This document shows, one piece after another, positions 13,161 through 25,900 of a stretch of DNA of 64,000 nt (positions are counted from its first letter, which is position 1; every line of letters starts with the position of its first letter). The position numbers and the translations under genes were made by a program. The notes beneath the pieces are model-generated. The model was not told the DNA's origin and ran no database searches. It saw only the letters and a program-made list of their open reading frames with translations. This stretch comes from Cryptomeria japonica (taxonomy: Eukaryota; Streptophyta; Pinopsida; Cupressales; Cupressaceae), in the NCBI RefSeq assembly GCF_030272615.1, contig NC_081413.1, forward strand, positions 559,959,945 through 560,023,944, written 5' to 3'.

Positions 13161-14598
13161 GTTCTGATACTTGATGTAAAGAGCTGATGTCAATAGCTAA
13201 CAAAATGAGAGGGGGGGGTGGAAATCATACAAACTTAAACTTCCATAAAATCAATAGATTCAACCTCGGTAACATATACTTCAGCAATATAACCAAAAAC
13301 TGCTAAACATGCAAACTCATAAACATATAATCATCATAAAACTCATAACACCAGATTTAATGTGAAAACCCAAATAGGGAAAAACCATTGTGGGATTTCG
13401 AACCCACTAAGAAATATACTATTCTAGAGTATGCTCGGTTAAAAGCAAATCCTGTTAAAGATTACAAACACATTGCTAGATGTGACCCGGTTAAGGGATT
13501 TCCCTCAGATCTGTTAGGATCTTCACTTTGTTAGAAGTGACCTTGTGAAAGGATTTTAAACACTCATTTAGAATGTTACCTTGCTAGAGGGTTTACAAAT
13601 AAGACTGTTAAGTCCACTCGGTTAAGAGATTTCTTTGTTATTCAGAATAAACAATAGTAGGAAATATATCTGCAACTTTACATCTAAAATGCTAAAGCAG
13701 ATTCTTATTTGCTCAAAACAATCTTGTCATAAGACTTATGTAGTCTTCTGCTAGGCACCTTACTCTGTTATTCAAAACAGGTCTTCAAGCTTCTGTGCTC
13801 GGTAATCACTATGTAGCATCCCTGTGCTTACATTTGCCCACATGCATTGTTTATCAACAATTTCTTATTTATAAACAATTCTCATTGCTTAATCTCCTTG
13901 ATCGCATTTCGCATGATCAATCTTAGCCATCAGATCTTCAATCTTGACTAGGTTCAATGCATCTTTCGATCTAAAAACGTTTTACCTTGCCTCGGGACTT
14001 ACATTCCTTTCTTGGAACTTGCACAAGGTTATTGTAGTTCAATCTGCGCTATAGATCTTCTTGCCGATCTTTTATTGTCATAGATCCTTTAACAAACTTC
14101 ATGTGCGGCATTCCAATCATTTATACATCTCCAGCTAATCATTGTCCTTCATTAAATAATGCTTGTATTCATCCAATGCGCTCAGTCATAACTCGGTTGC
14201 AACTCGGTAAATACTAAACTTTACTCGGTAGACATTCTGCCTTCATTAACTGACATCAATAACCTTAGGGTTTACCGACTAGGTTCTTCGCTCGGTGACA
14301 TAGGATAGTATTAACCTTACAATCAACAACATATGTAGGATATCAAAACAATCTAAACATCATGATCTCATCATTGTCTAACTCGGTAATAATTGCCTAT
14401 TGAATAACTTATTTCTCCCCTTTCTTATCACATTCTTTCAGTGTCTTTTACCGACCACTTAATTCTCTTCAAATCAATTTCCTCAAGATATGGCAACATC
14501 ATACTGAATCAGAAAATCAATTTCTTGACATCAATGACAAAATAATATTATAAAGATAGTTATCATCTTTTTTCAGTTATATCAAATAGCCTTCAACA
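13161..14598 (-). mobile_element. LTR and primer-binding site of a minus-strand Copia element
   Basis: An LTR of about 1,427 bp runs from TGATGTAAAG (13172) to CTTCAACA (14598). Just outside its lower end, GTTCTGATAC is the reverse complement of a GTATCAGAAC primer-binding site, close to the initiator-tRNA-Met type used by Copia elements. This makes it a 5' LTR of a leftward element. Its poly-pyrimidine tract (GAGAGGGGGGG on the plus strand near 13208) is like the SIRE-type LTR end. The element body is not recognisable to the left, so it is truncated. Confidence 0.65.
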
Positions 14599-16900
14599 AC
14601 CTTCTCAATATCCTTAATGAATATCAACAATCTATCTTTCTATTGAAAATGCCAAGTTTTAGCACTTTTATAGTAGTTGGTAGGTACTAGGGTGTTGTTT
14701 TTGTGCCTTGTCCCCTATGTGTAGGAGTTCATAATTTTGTAGAAGAACTTGTTTTTTCCAACAATTTTGGACAATAATGAATCACAAAGAGCTCTAGCTT
14801 CAAATACTAAATTCTTTAACTTCTATACTTTCTAGTTCTACATTCTATTTCATCTTATCTATGATTCTTAATTTTTAACTCAACTATATTTCTATTTCAC
14901 TTCACTTGATCTTATCTAGCATGTAGTGTAGAAAAACTAAAATTTTATGCCACAAAAACTAAACAAATTCACCTTTTTCTCTCTTATAAATTATTAGACA
15001 TGCTCGATGAATAGATCTCTCCAAGCTCTATGATTTTTTTAAAATAACCCTCAGTATCCTCCTAAATCAGAGATTATGACCTCTAAAAGTTAAGCCTCCC
15101 ACATTGACACTAAAAACATTGTAAAAGAAAATTACACATGTCGACCAACTAATGACATATGTTATGACACATCTTAAGACACCAAAATAAAATGCCCAAG
15201 TTTATTAAGTAGATTATAACAAACTCATTGTGAGTAAAAAAATATACAATTTTTGGTCTATAAACTCATCTTGAAATTTGATTGTTAGCTTTTTTCTAAG
15301 AATTTGAATGCCACATTTTAAGTCACTTTAGCTCATGTTTTTATAATTACCCTTTGATAGTTCGTGTATTGTCTCTTCTACTTATTGAATTTTTAAGATT
15401 AGGGTTTTGATAATGAGTTTTGTAGATATTGTTATGCTGCCAATATTACTCCAAATCTATTATAACCTTTTTTTATTATATAATATATTGAGTTGCTTTG
15501 AACCATGGAGTTTTTCTTCTGAAAGGGTTTTCCCATATAAATTACTATGTTATAATACATTGTTTTGTTGTGTATTTTTCTCTTTAATTGCAAAAATTTA
15601 TTTTATTTGTCCACACCTCCTCCCATAGATTCATGTCGGAGGTGCATTCCACAACTGTATCCCTTTGACTCATCTCCAATTCTTTTGGTTGTGTAGTCCA
15701 TTAAAGACTCATTTTTTATATGTACAGTATACTAATAGTCTTGTAATTATCTTCATTGCATTCAACAGCATGTACATACGTTCCCATTGTGCACTTCTTC
15801 AACCATGTATTTTTTCACCTTTGTAAGGCATTTTTGGTCTTGAGGTTATTAAAAAGGTCACTAATATTAAACTAAATGTCTACACCATTTGTTTATGATC
15901 CTAATTGCTCCTTTTCGTACCCATTGTATTGGTATTCTGAAATGGTGTTGATGCTATTAACAGTGCTAAGGTACTAGCTAAATCGTGTTGATGCCATTAA
16001 CAATGCTAAGGTACTTGCCATACTCTAGTCCTTTTGATTCTTTAAGGAACTTGTTTATGTTCTACCATGCAATGTTCAGGAGGATATCCATAATATTCAT
16101 ATTTCATTTTGTTTAGCTTTAATTGTGCGCAGACCACTCTCATAATTTGATCTTTAGTAACAATACATAGCTTATACAAATATGCTTATTTGAAGTAACA
16201 TTCTGCCAAGTCTAAGCAAAGAAGTCAATTTGATCGCAATCTTTGAGTGAACGAACATCAATCATATATTTGATAATTCCCTTGCAAAGATCTACGATAA
16301 GACAAAAAAACATAGCAGCTTTTGGCAGGGACTGCAGCTGCATCGCAGCCCTTGTTGAACAGGTAGAGGTTCCTTCAATTAGTTTTTCTACATTGATCTT
16401 TACAAGCCACTTGGGTTGAGTTGATAAAAGATATCTTTAGTATTTTACTTTCACCAAAATCATTTTAAATTTGCTGTAATTACAAATCAGAATAACATTG
16501 TTCCACATTGACCATGTTTGCAGTTGTTGAGTATGGAAAAGTTTTTTGAGGTCAAGTGGAGACAACTAGATGCAATGTATTTAACAAGCAATGGTACTAA
16601 TCTAGAAGATGAAGCTCACAACAAATATTTTTAGAAATCATCCATGCTATATTCAGCAACTAAACAAAAGAAACACACTAATATAATCTAAATACTCAAG
16701 TTAGTATGAAAGCTTTGCAGTGATTTACGTCTTGAACCAGTGATGTGCATCCCAAATACTACAGCTCAAGGTGCCTTTCAATAATAGAATCCTATGGAGA
16801 GCAAATTCACCTTTACACGACTTGGCACCCTAGGAACTGTGTAAGTTGAGGCGTGGAGTGTAAAATTGTTATTTTTTTAAACAAGTAAACCAACTTATGA
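14599..16900. other. Sequence downstream of CCD1, no gene recognised
   Basis: AT-rich sequence with no recognisable coding region. It contains a 40-bp unit tandem repeat at 15945-16024. Confidence 0.5.
15945..16024. repeat. Two-copy tandem repeat, 40-bp unit
   Basis: GTGTTGATGCTATTAAC and GTGTTGATGCCATTAAC start 40 bp apart, and both run on into TGCTAAGGTACT. The copies are well conserved. Confidence 0.8.
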
Positions 16901-16906
16901 TTTATT
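16901..16906 (-). promoter_or_regulatory. Candidate CCD1 polyadenylation signal AATAAA
   Basis: The minus strand reads AATAAA about 60 bp beyond the CCD1 stop codon, a usual distance for a near-upstream poly(A) element. No transcript end is visible from sequence, and in plants this signal is often weak or variant. Confidence 0.4.
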
Positions 16907-16965
16907 GAAATATAAAGCATCTGAGTCTACAATAGACTGCAAGAATCATTAATATCAACAATAGT

Positions 16966-16989
16966 TTAGCCTTGATTTTGAAGTTGCTC
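16966..16989 (-). CDS. CCD1: CCD1 terminal micro-exon (EQLQNQG-stop)
   Basis: These 24 bp encode EQLQNQG and TAA after an acceptor GTGCGTGCAG. They match the EQLQEQ tail known in plant CCD1 and continue the frame of the GFHAFFVSE exon exactly, so this short exon is chosen over read-through into the intron. Confidence 0.85.
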   Translation of the reverse strand, partial: EQLQNQG

Positions 16990-19900
16990 CTGCACGCACA
17001 TAAGATAAGAGATCAAATAAATGGACAAAGTTACGGAGTCATATATGCAAAAAGATAAGACATGCTATCTAAATCTAGCCTTCATGAGAATCGAGGTATG
17101 GGTTGCAGAAAAAAAATTACAGCAATATAATTATACAGTCAATCTTGTAATACTGAGCATAAATTTAAGAGGGCACACTCAATTTAGAAATCATATAAAT
17201 AGATGCGGTGATCTAGGTTAAGTTGTTCTGTGCATGTCTTTAATGGATTTAAAGGAATTCTAGAACAATCAAAATATTTCAACAAGAATACCGGTACAAC
17301 ACAAACCTCAGAAACAAAGAAGGCGTGAAAACCATATGGTACCCTTGTTTGAAGATGAACAACAGCAACAGGTTCAGGGGACATTGTTTTTGCATCAAAG
17401 ACATTCACCTCTGATTTCCTGCAAGTTACAACATTGAAAAAAGAACAGTTGATGGAGCAATGGAAGTCCAGGAAAAAGAAATGATTCCAATTTGAATTAT
17501 CCATAAAATTATGATTGTGCCAAACTAAAAATATCAGTTACAAGTTCATTGTTATAAACCCAAAAACATCTCGTGCAATAGCACATATAAATCTAATATA
17601 TACCTTGAAGTTCCGATTTGCAATCTCATAAAACACACATGGAAAACTTACAAATGCTTATTTCAAGATTGTTTTTTCTTTTACTGTATATCTGAATGAT
17701 AATCTTCTTTTTGTGTAGTGGTTATTACTATGATTTATCTCGGTCCTAGTTTCATGATTGGCTATGTGGTATTGTTATTATTCTGAACCATTTTGTTAAA
17801 GACTGGATCTCTGGAAATAGTGGCCTGCACTAGACAACCTATTCATCATGTATTTGACAGGCAATAGCCTTCATATAAATATAATTTACTTCTTATCATC
17901 TCTCAAGAAAAAATATAAGACAAGTCAGGACTCAAAAAAACTAAATATAAGCTAGAACCATACCCAGTGTTCTCATCATGAACAAAACAGATCAAGTAAC
18001 CATCATCTTCTTCCAGGTCAAACCCAGAATCCCTGGGTATAAATATTGCCTCAGAACCAAAAATTCCAGGTCCAAAGTCAAAAGCCCCTAGCACATTGCC
18101 TCCAACTTCAATCTGAAACTTGCCAGCCTCAGGTTCTGCTTGAAGATCAAACTTTACGAGTCCCTTGACCTTAGCTACTGAATCTAATTTAGTACCATAC
18201 ACGTAACGCTGCTTTCTGCACTCATGTTCAATCACAAAGCAGAATTAGATATTTCCCAATCAGTATGGTATACTTGGTCATATGACCGATAGTATTGTTT
18301 ATGAGGGAGGAAATGGAGACAAAACAAGAGCTGTAGTGTTCTGGGAAAGAGGGTAAGTATTATCCCTTAGAATTTTCTTACCTGCCAATATACTTTTCAT
18401 TAATCCTTGGAAAATCTACTGCAGATGCTGACAGTTTCTTTTGTGAAGCCTTTCCACTCTTTAAATTGAAACGCATCTCATATCTGATCACCAAAGTTAA
18501 ACAGATAATACCTGATGACTTATCCTTTATTTATGCATGGGTTAATAAGTGAAGCACAAAAGAACAAGTTATATTGAATGGTTCACATACAGTTCATTCT
18601 GGAAATTTCCTAGTTTTTCTTTCACGGGTCCACCAACCAGTTCCAGGTCCAAGTCAACCAATCGACAAGTGTAAAGGACAACTTCATCGCCCTCCTCCCA
18701 TGCATTGGCTAATATTTGGTAGACAATACCCAACAGCAAAGACATATAAGACTCCTAGGAGATATCTCAGCTTGTTTTTGGAGTGATTGACCAGCCTATA
18801 TAGGATAATCATAAAACTAACAGCAGACAAATATCCTCAATTGTGAACAAAGCACGTTCAAATAGTAATAGGAACTTATGCAGTTCTAGTTCAAGACATA
18901 AAATAGTAAGTATATTAATTATAACATTAAAAAATGCGAGGAAAGATGCATCTAGAAGGAGGCCAAAGACAAAATGGGCAATGAGCTATCGATAAAAGGA
19001 AAGACTAAAATATTTTGCTTATTTCCTAACATTACCATTATGAAATATGTAGCAGTTTGGTAGCTCAAACCATCTCATCTGAAGATCATTTTTGGCATAT
19101 CGGGGCAGTATACCAAAACGAGCCTTTACAGTAGTATCGTAAGAAATAATGAGTTTGCCATCCTTTACCATATCCTGAGATACAAACACGTAAAATTGAG
19201 CGATTTCATTTAGTGTGGGGAGATATATAGACATAACCTGTATCCTATATTTTCTTTATGAAGAATAAAAAGAATCTAGAAGTCCTAAGGCTTCAAATGC
19301 ATTATTCATGTAGTTGAATTATTTGAGTTCAGACAGCTTCCAATAAATTCTCCATACTCTTCAAACAGCAAGGTAATGCTATAAGATTACTCTGAAATAA
19401 AAATACCTTTGGGGCAAAATAGAGAGGAAGATCCATGAAAATTGCATAGTTATCAGTTATTGCGAAGTCATGCATCATGACAGGCTTTGGAAGCGTTATG
19501 GGAACTGGATCAAGCATTATTCCCTCCTTTGTGACAACTCGATAGGTAGCATAGGGAGGAGTATGTTGGTAGCCAAATGTAAACATTTCTCCTGCACATA
19601 ATGGAAAAAATGATCAGGCATTACTTATTTGGTTCTTCTTTTTTGTTTTAAAGCAGGCCATAGCTTCCTCAAACATTCTTTACTAGTAACTGCGTTAACT
19701 ATCAAATCAAAACATGTTCTACTACTGTGATTGGATCAATCTTTGGGTGTGCATTACTTATTTGATTCTTCTTTTTTGTTTTAAAATGGTCTATAGCTTC
19801 CTCGAACATTCTTTACTAGTAACTACATTAACTCTCAAATCAAAACTTGTTCTGCTACCTGTAATTGGATCAATCTTAGGGTGTGCAGTGAACGAATGTG

Positions 19901-22900
19901 TTAATTTTGCATTATAATCCATCAGACCAAGAGTCTGTAAATCCCCATCTTCAAAGACTCGAAGAGCATCTGTAAAGGGTAAAAGAAGGAAATAAGTCAC
20001 ATTTAGGATTATTTTTCCTTCCCTGGAACATCAAATAGATTCTTATCTATTAAATTCTATTGTGAAACAAGAAAAAAATTATCAACAGGGTAATAAATAT
20101 GCTAACAACAGACAAACTAGTGATGAAGAATTCCGATACATGCTAACAGTTTCTTGGTGCATCACTGTTAAATTTTTAGCTCAGATAGGAACTTCTGGAC
20201 AGGTTCAGTATGAATGTGTTGGAGTTCCAAGTGGTTCAAGTTAATCTATCGTGTACTTCACTGTAGTGATTAAAGTGAAAGTCTTTTATTTAGCCTAATA
20301 AGTCTAATGTGTAATTATTCACTAGTGATTTAGTCTTTTCTTCAATCTCATCCTTACAAGTGATAAAGATTCTTTTTAAGTAAAGCTGATTTTAAGGAAT
20401 ATTTGATTTTTGGGTAAATTAGTATAAAGATAGGAACAAAATAGAAAGATTGTAACATGCTGAGTATGGTAAATTTCCATGCACCTGTGGGTAGCATGAA
20501 TTAAGGAGGTTAACTTGTAATTATGATTAAGGAATTAAAGGTAGATTTCAAGCTGTAATTATCTGTGTATGCTTACTGTTGATGGTGTTTTTACGCACTA
20601 TGCAACACAGAATAAAATACCAAGTATTCTATCCTCTCTTGAATAAAGTCTCCCAAATGCTAAGTTGCGTGATCAAGTGGGACAACTCCAAGGTTCTTGA
20701 ATGTCAGGTCTTGATATGCTCTTGGATAGACTCAGCTGTCTATGATGTGATATCGCTGGGATCACAAGGTGGACATATGTTGAATACTTTAATGCTTTGG
20801 ATACTGCTAGAATGTGGGATTTCATTTGATTTGAAAAAAAGGAAAAAGGATGAGGGTTTAAAAGGATAAGGGTTTAGAAGGCTAAGCTAACTCTAGGAAT
20901 GTAAGATCAAAGGACAATCTTTGATGAAATTCAACTAAGTCTTGCTTTGACATGCTATGAACATCTCCACAAGGCTAGTGCAATCTCCTAAGGATAGCTT
21001 TATGATTTTCAAAACATCACCACAAGCATAGACACCATCAAGTTGATGCATATCAATGAAGGAGCGATAATTGAAGTTAAGCTTGGCTAAGATGGATCCA
21101 GTTGACTACGTAGGGAACTTTACCATTGGCAAGGTGTTGGTAGTATGGACATACGAATTTCACCATTGATCATACACAAAGTCTTTCATTCATCTAAACA
21201 ACATGAAATCAAATCGAGAAGTAGAGACTATGTAAATTGGTGAATCAACATATAGAATTCACCATATCTTCGATGAAGTTTACATGCCTTTTACAACAAT
21301 GTCTTGGCAACAATCTTTGCCTTCACTTTCTACTCTACTCTAATTATTTGCTTGCTATACTTGAACTACTACTACTAACTCTCTATTCACTATTATATCT
21401 TACAAATGAAGAAGTGGGGCCTTATATAGTGCTCTCTTTACAATTGAATGGCTCAAATTGATTTGCAATCAATGGCCAAGATTGAAAGATAGAAACCCTA
21501 ATTAGGGTATCTTACACCCATTGCAAAGCATTTAATGCTTGACCAATGATACAATTACATTTGATGGGACACATGTCCTTTCTTGAAAATTCAACCAATA
21601 GATGATGACAGTAGGTACATCGAACTCTATGCCCATGTGATAGTTATCTTCTTTTGATGTATGAGTCAAGTTCATTGAATCTGGACCCCTTATCTCGATG
21701 TGATATGATTAGATAAATGATGACTGGGTGCCATCTCAGCTTGCTTGATCTTTGTAACTCATCACAAGTTGTGAATGAATGAGGTATATCACTTGATACT
21801 CAACATTATCAAACTCCTGATGTGATGCTGACTTAGCTAAAATCGATCTTCTAACTTTGATTAACTATTCTAAAACTTGTCTTGACCACTTGCATTCTTG
21901 AGCTTTCATCTAGCTATACTGACAATGATTCTTGGACTTCTGAAGGAAATTCAAGATTTTGAATTTTTTTTCTGAGTGCTTGATGTTGATTGCTTGCATC
22001 AGACCTTGTTATTGCTTTGGACAGACCTTGTTCTTGTCTAGGGCGCTTTGTGTTATTGCCTTGGACGGACCTCGTTCTAGCCTAGAATGGACTTGAAGAC
22101 TTCTTGTATTCTCCTTGCCTTGTGAGCTTGTGACTCGATGATCCTATCCGCTGCCTTGTAGAAACTTGAAGTGCAATGTCCTCCTTGATGTGAGTTTGTC
22201 GTGTTCCAGCCATCTTGTGCCTGTGAGAGTTGTCTAAGTTAGTTTCATGAAATGGCATTTACTTGCAAAATTGAATTGATCACTTAGGCTAGGAACCCTA
22301 AAAAGCTTGAAACCTTAAGTTGTATCTCTAGCCATTGATTGAACATGATCATCCTAACTCAATAATAATTCCTTACAACAGCTCTAAGATGACCAAAACG
22401 TAATAAAGAAGACCCTCACAATCAAGATCATACAAAATTGGTTAGACAAAAGCTGGACCAGCATAAGACATAATCTGATTTTCTATCAAAATGATTAAAC
22501 AAACCCATCTCAGACCTGCGATCTATTTTAAATAGATCGATTGCTTCAGTTGCTCTCTTGACCAAACCTATACGCCCAAACAAGTATGGATCATTGTAGT
22601 TGAGTGTAACAAAACAGTGCTGCCACCTTAGAGACAATTATCAAATGAATTTACCGTGGTCCACTGATGTCAAACAGTGACAAAATCCTAGACAAATTTG
22701 CTATGGAGAGGCTTTATTTACTGAGGTAATGATAAAAGTCGCCACCTCCAATAATCGCCCCTGCTCTCAAACTGAAAATCACTGTCAAGATTAAAAATCA
22801 CTGCCAAGGCAATGCATTTGTTCGATACGTCTGATCAAGAATGGGAATCGCTGATCTTAAAATAGACACAATTCGCTTGGGCTTTGATAATGAATTTTCT

Positions 22901-25900
22901 GCAGCTTGGATTGAAATCATACACCAAATGTGGATTTTCTATGACCATATGTAGCTGCAATCTGTCTGTTGAAATTGTCCTTTGCTCATAAACTGATCAA
23001 GATCGCATCGCTTCAATGTCAAACATGAATCGCTGTCAAAGAAATCTATCAGCGAATTATCAAAATTGCTCCTTGCAAATGCCTTTGCTGTGGGTAGCGT
23101 GCGCTTGCAACTGCAGATATCAAAATTAAAAAATCGTCACCTTGACTTGGAAACCTGATTCACTCCTCATCGCTGTTGATAATGTCTGTAATTTGATGCT
23201 TTGTGTTTGAGATCGCTGTCCAAGTGAAATCAACTTTAATATTGATGTTGTATTGATCAAATGAAATGATCAATACAACTTATAATCGCTATCAAACATA
23301 ATACCTCATCACAGATTGCTTTAGCGATTATAATTAAATGCTTAGTAATTGGAATTGATTGCAACCATTTAATATCGTGGAATCATCATTTTCACTTTTT
23401 AAATGAAAGCACCTTATTACAAAAAGTGTAATGTCTTTATGATGCATCGTTTTTAAATCATTAAATGTCTTAGAACGAACTCATGATCGCAAGGCACCAT
23501 ACATTGAATGCATTATGGTTGACTCCTATGAAAAAACTTCGAGTTTTGTATCCCAATTCGCAATTATCACCAATCGCCCAGCTTAGAACTTTAAAACTTT
23601 TGATTCTCTCGATTGTGATCAAGCTGGCTACCTTGAATTTAATGATCCATATTGAACTTTACAACATCATAGACATCAATTTAAATGCTTGCATTGGTAC
23701 AACAATTCCTAGTAAATGCCTTTCATTCATCATTCAAATCCTTCATAAAACTTTAGGCTTTTCATTGAACATAGCATAAGGATTTCATCGTGGGGTTAAA
23801 GTGTTGAGGCAACATCATTCAATGCTCATACCTAGCATGCATCATTCTTCTTCATTGATTGCATCCATTGGAAGACTTGCATCATGGAACCCAAGGCGTT
23901 GCCTTCTCTCTTTCATAATCGAACTTGACTTGATTGCTCTCACTCATACTTCATTGTGGCCAAAGACGAGGTGTTCTAGGCAATGACAAGGTGATCTAGG
24001 CAATGACAAGGTGTTCAAAGCAATGACGACCTAGATCATTTTCATGCCTTGGCCATTTTTTTAATTTTTTAGCCATTTTTTTAATTTTGATTAGAGTGAG
24101 CAAAGATGTGGACCATTCACTCCCTAAACCTTGACAACTGACTGACCTTACTAGAGAGACTTGACTTAATTGGTTCTTGACCAACTACACTTCTTCAAAT
24201 GAAAGGCAAACAGCAAAGACTCAAAAACTAGCCTAGAAAGCAGAAAAAAGTGGGGATCCCCATTTCCAATGGAGCAATGGGTGAACACGTCACAACACGT
24301 CCACATTTTGAAATTTTCATTATTGTGTGTTTTATGCAATGTTATTTAGCATTAAAACATAACACTAGGTATTAAAATTTTCTTCAATCACTTTTATTAC
24401 TCCAATATATTCAGACGATCACCAGATCTTACAGGTACTTTTAAATGGCTTAACCAATAAGAAATACTGTAAGGGCAGAGAGAATAAAGAGAAAGTATTA
24501 CATGGCTTATCTGCCTCTGAAAGTGCAAGCAGCTTCCCATGATGATATATAAGTGCTGTGTTGGCTGTATAATATGAAAAACTCAGGTTAGTCAAATAAA
24601 CAAGTATATAAAAGATCCAAGACTGCCGAAACCAAAATATCAGTTCTTACTAACAAAACAATTTTCTATCACAGCAAGCTAATATATAACTAATGATGCA
24701 TTTATACAAGAAGAAACTATCACTATGCATTAAGAATATGCCACTCACAGCATGGTTCTTAGCTCAAAGAACTTGCCTGTTCCACCTCCATATGACATGT
24801 CCAAGACACCAAATTTTTTGCGCAATTCTTGTATTTGGACCATTAAAAGTCCAAATATTCCTTGAAGATCTCCAACCTGTAGATTACATGCAGACTAGTC
24901 ACCATAAATATTTTCTTCAAACAAAATCTTTCTACTGTGTCAATATTCTGTTCACCTTGAATTTGGTTAGAGTGCATAGAAGTTGGATGAAGATCAGGAA
25001 GGATAGAGAAACTTTTTTGTGTAGCAGCATGCATTTTAATGGAATACTGGTGGATGCAATGGCCATGGCAGCCTCCATGATTATGGCAAAATAATACTAA
25101 TAGTTAATGGAATTTCTCAAGTGGAATATATCTCTCATGAATGTTAAAGTCAGGCATCTCTAGAGTGCTTCAAAATAGGAATGCTGCACGGTTCAGAAGA
25201 TGGGATAAATTTTTCTCTGCCTCCTACCACAGGTTCTAATAGAATACCATTAGGCAGAAAGCAAGAGAGGTCACTCTCACAGGGTCAAACTAATAAAAAA
25301 TGCATAGAGTTGCAGAATCTACCCCAGTGCCAGACATCCCTAGCAAGATAATATTCAAAGAATGTAAATATTTTAAATCACATGCACTGATAGAAGCAGG
25401 CTCGGAGCATTGTGAATCAGCTCAAGTGCTTCAAGGCTGGGTTTCTTCCACATGGCCTCATGTAACCTATTTTCTCTTTCTGCCCCAAAGTTATTTTGTT
25501 TTAGTTTTTGAAATGGACAAATCATGCTCTAAAGTTTTAGTGCTGGATTCAAGGTAGACAAGTAAGGTTAAGGTGTCAGAGTCCATGTTTTTCTGGCACT
25601 GGTTTCCCCTCTTCTTTGGCAGATAATCTGGATAAAGCTCTATGGGCTCCCATTGGAATACTAGAACAAAGAAAGCTTTGAAGCTACTGGACATAGTTTA
25701 GGAGACTTGAAAACAAAAGATGTTAAGTCTGTATCCATGTTCCAAATGATGTGTCCTTGTTTGAAAATGTCCAGAGATTTAGGTCTCCCCCTCTCAAAGA
25801 AAGGATTTTTAGTGCTTTACGGTTCTTTTTGTGCAAGAAATAGATTTAATGAGATCCTGTGTTGTTGATTTGCATGCCATAAGGTAGAGCATAAGCTAGG

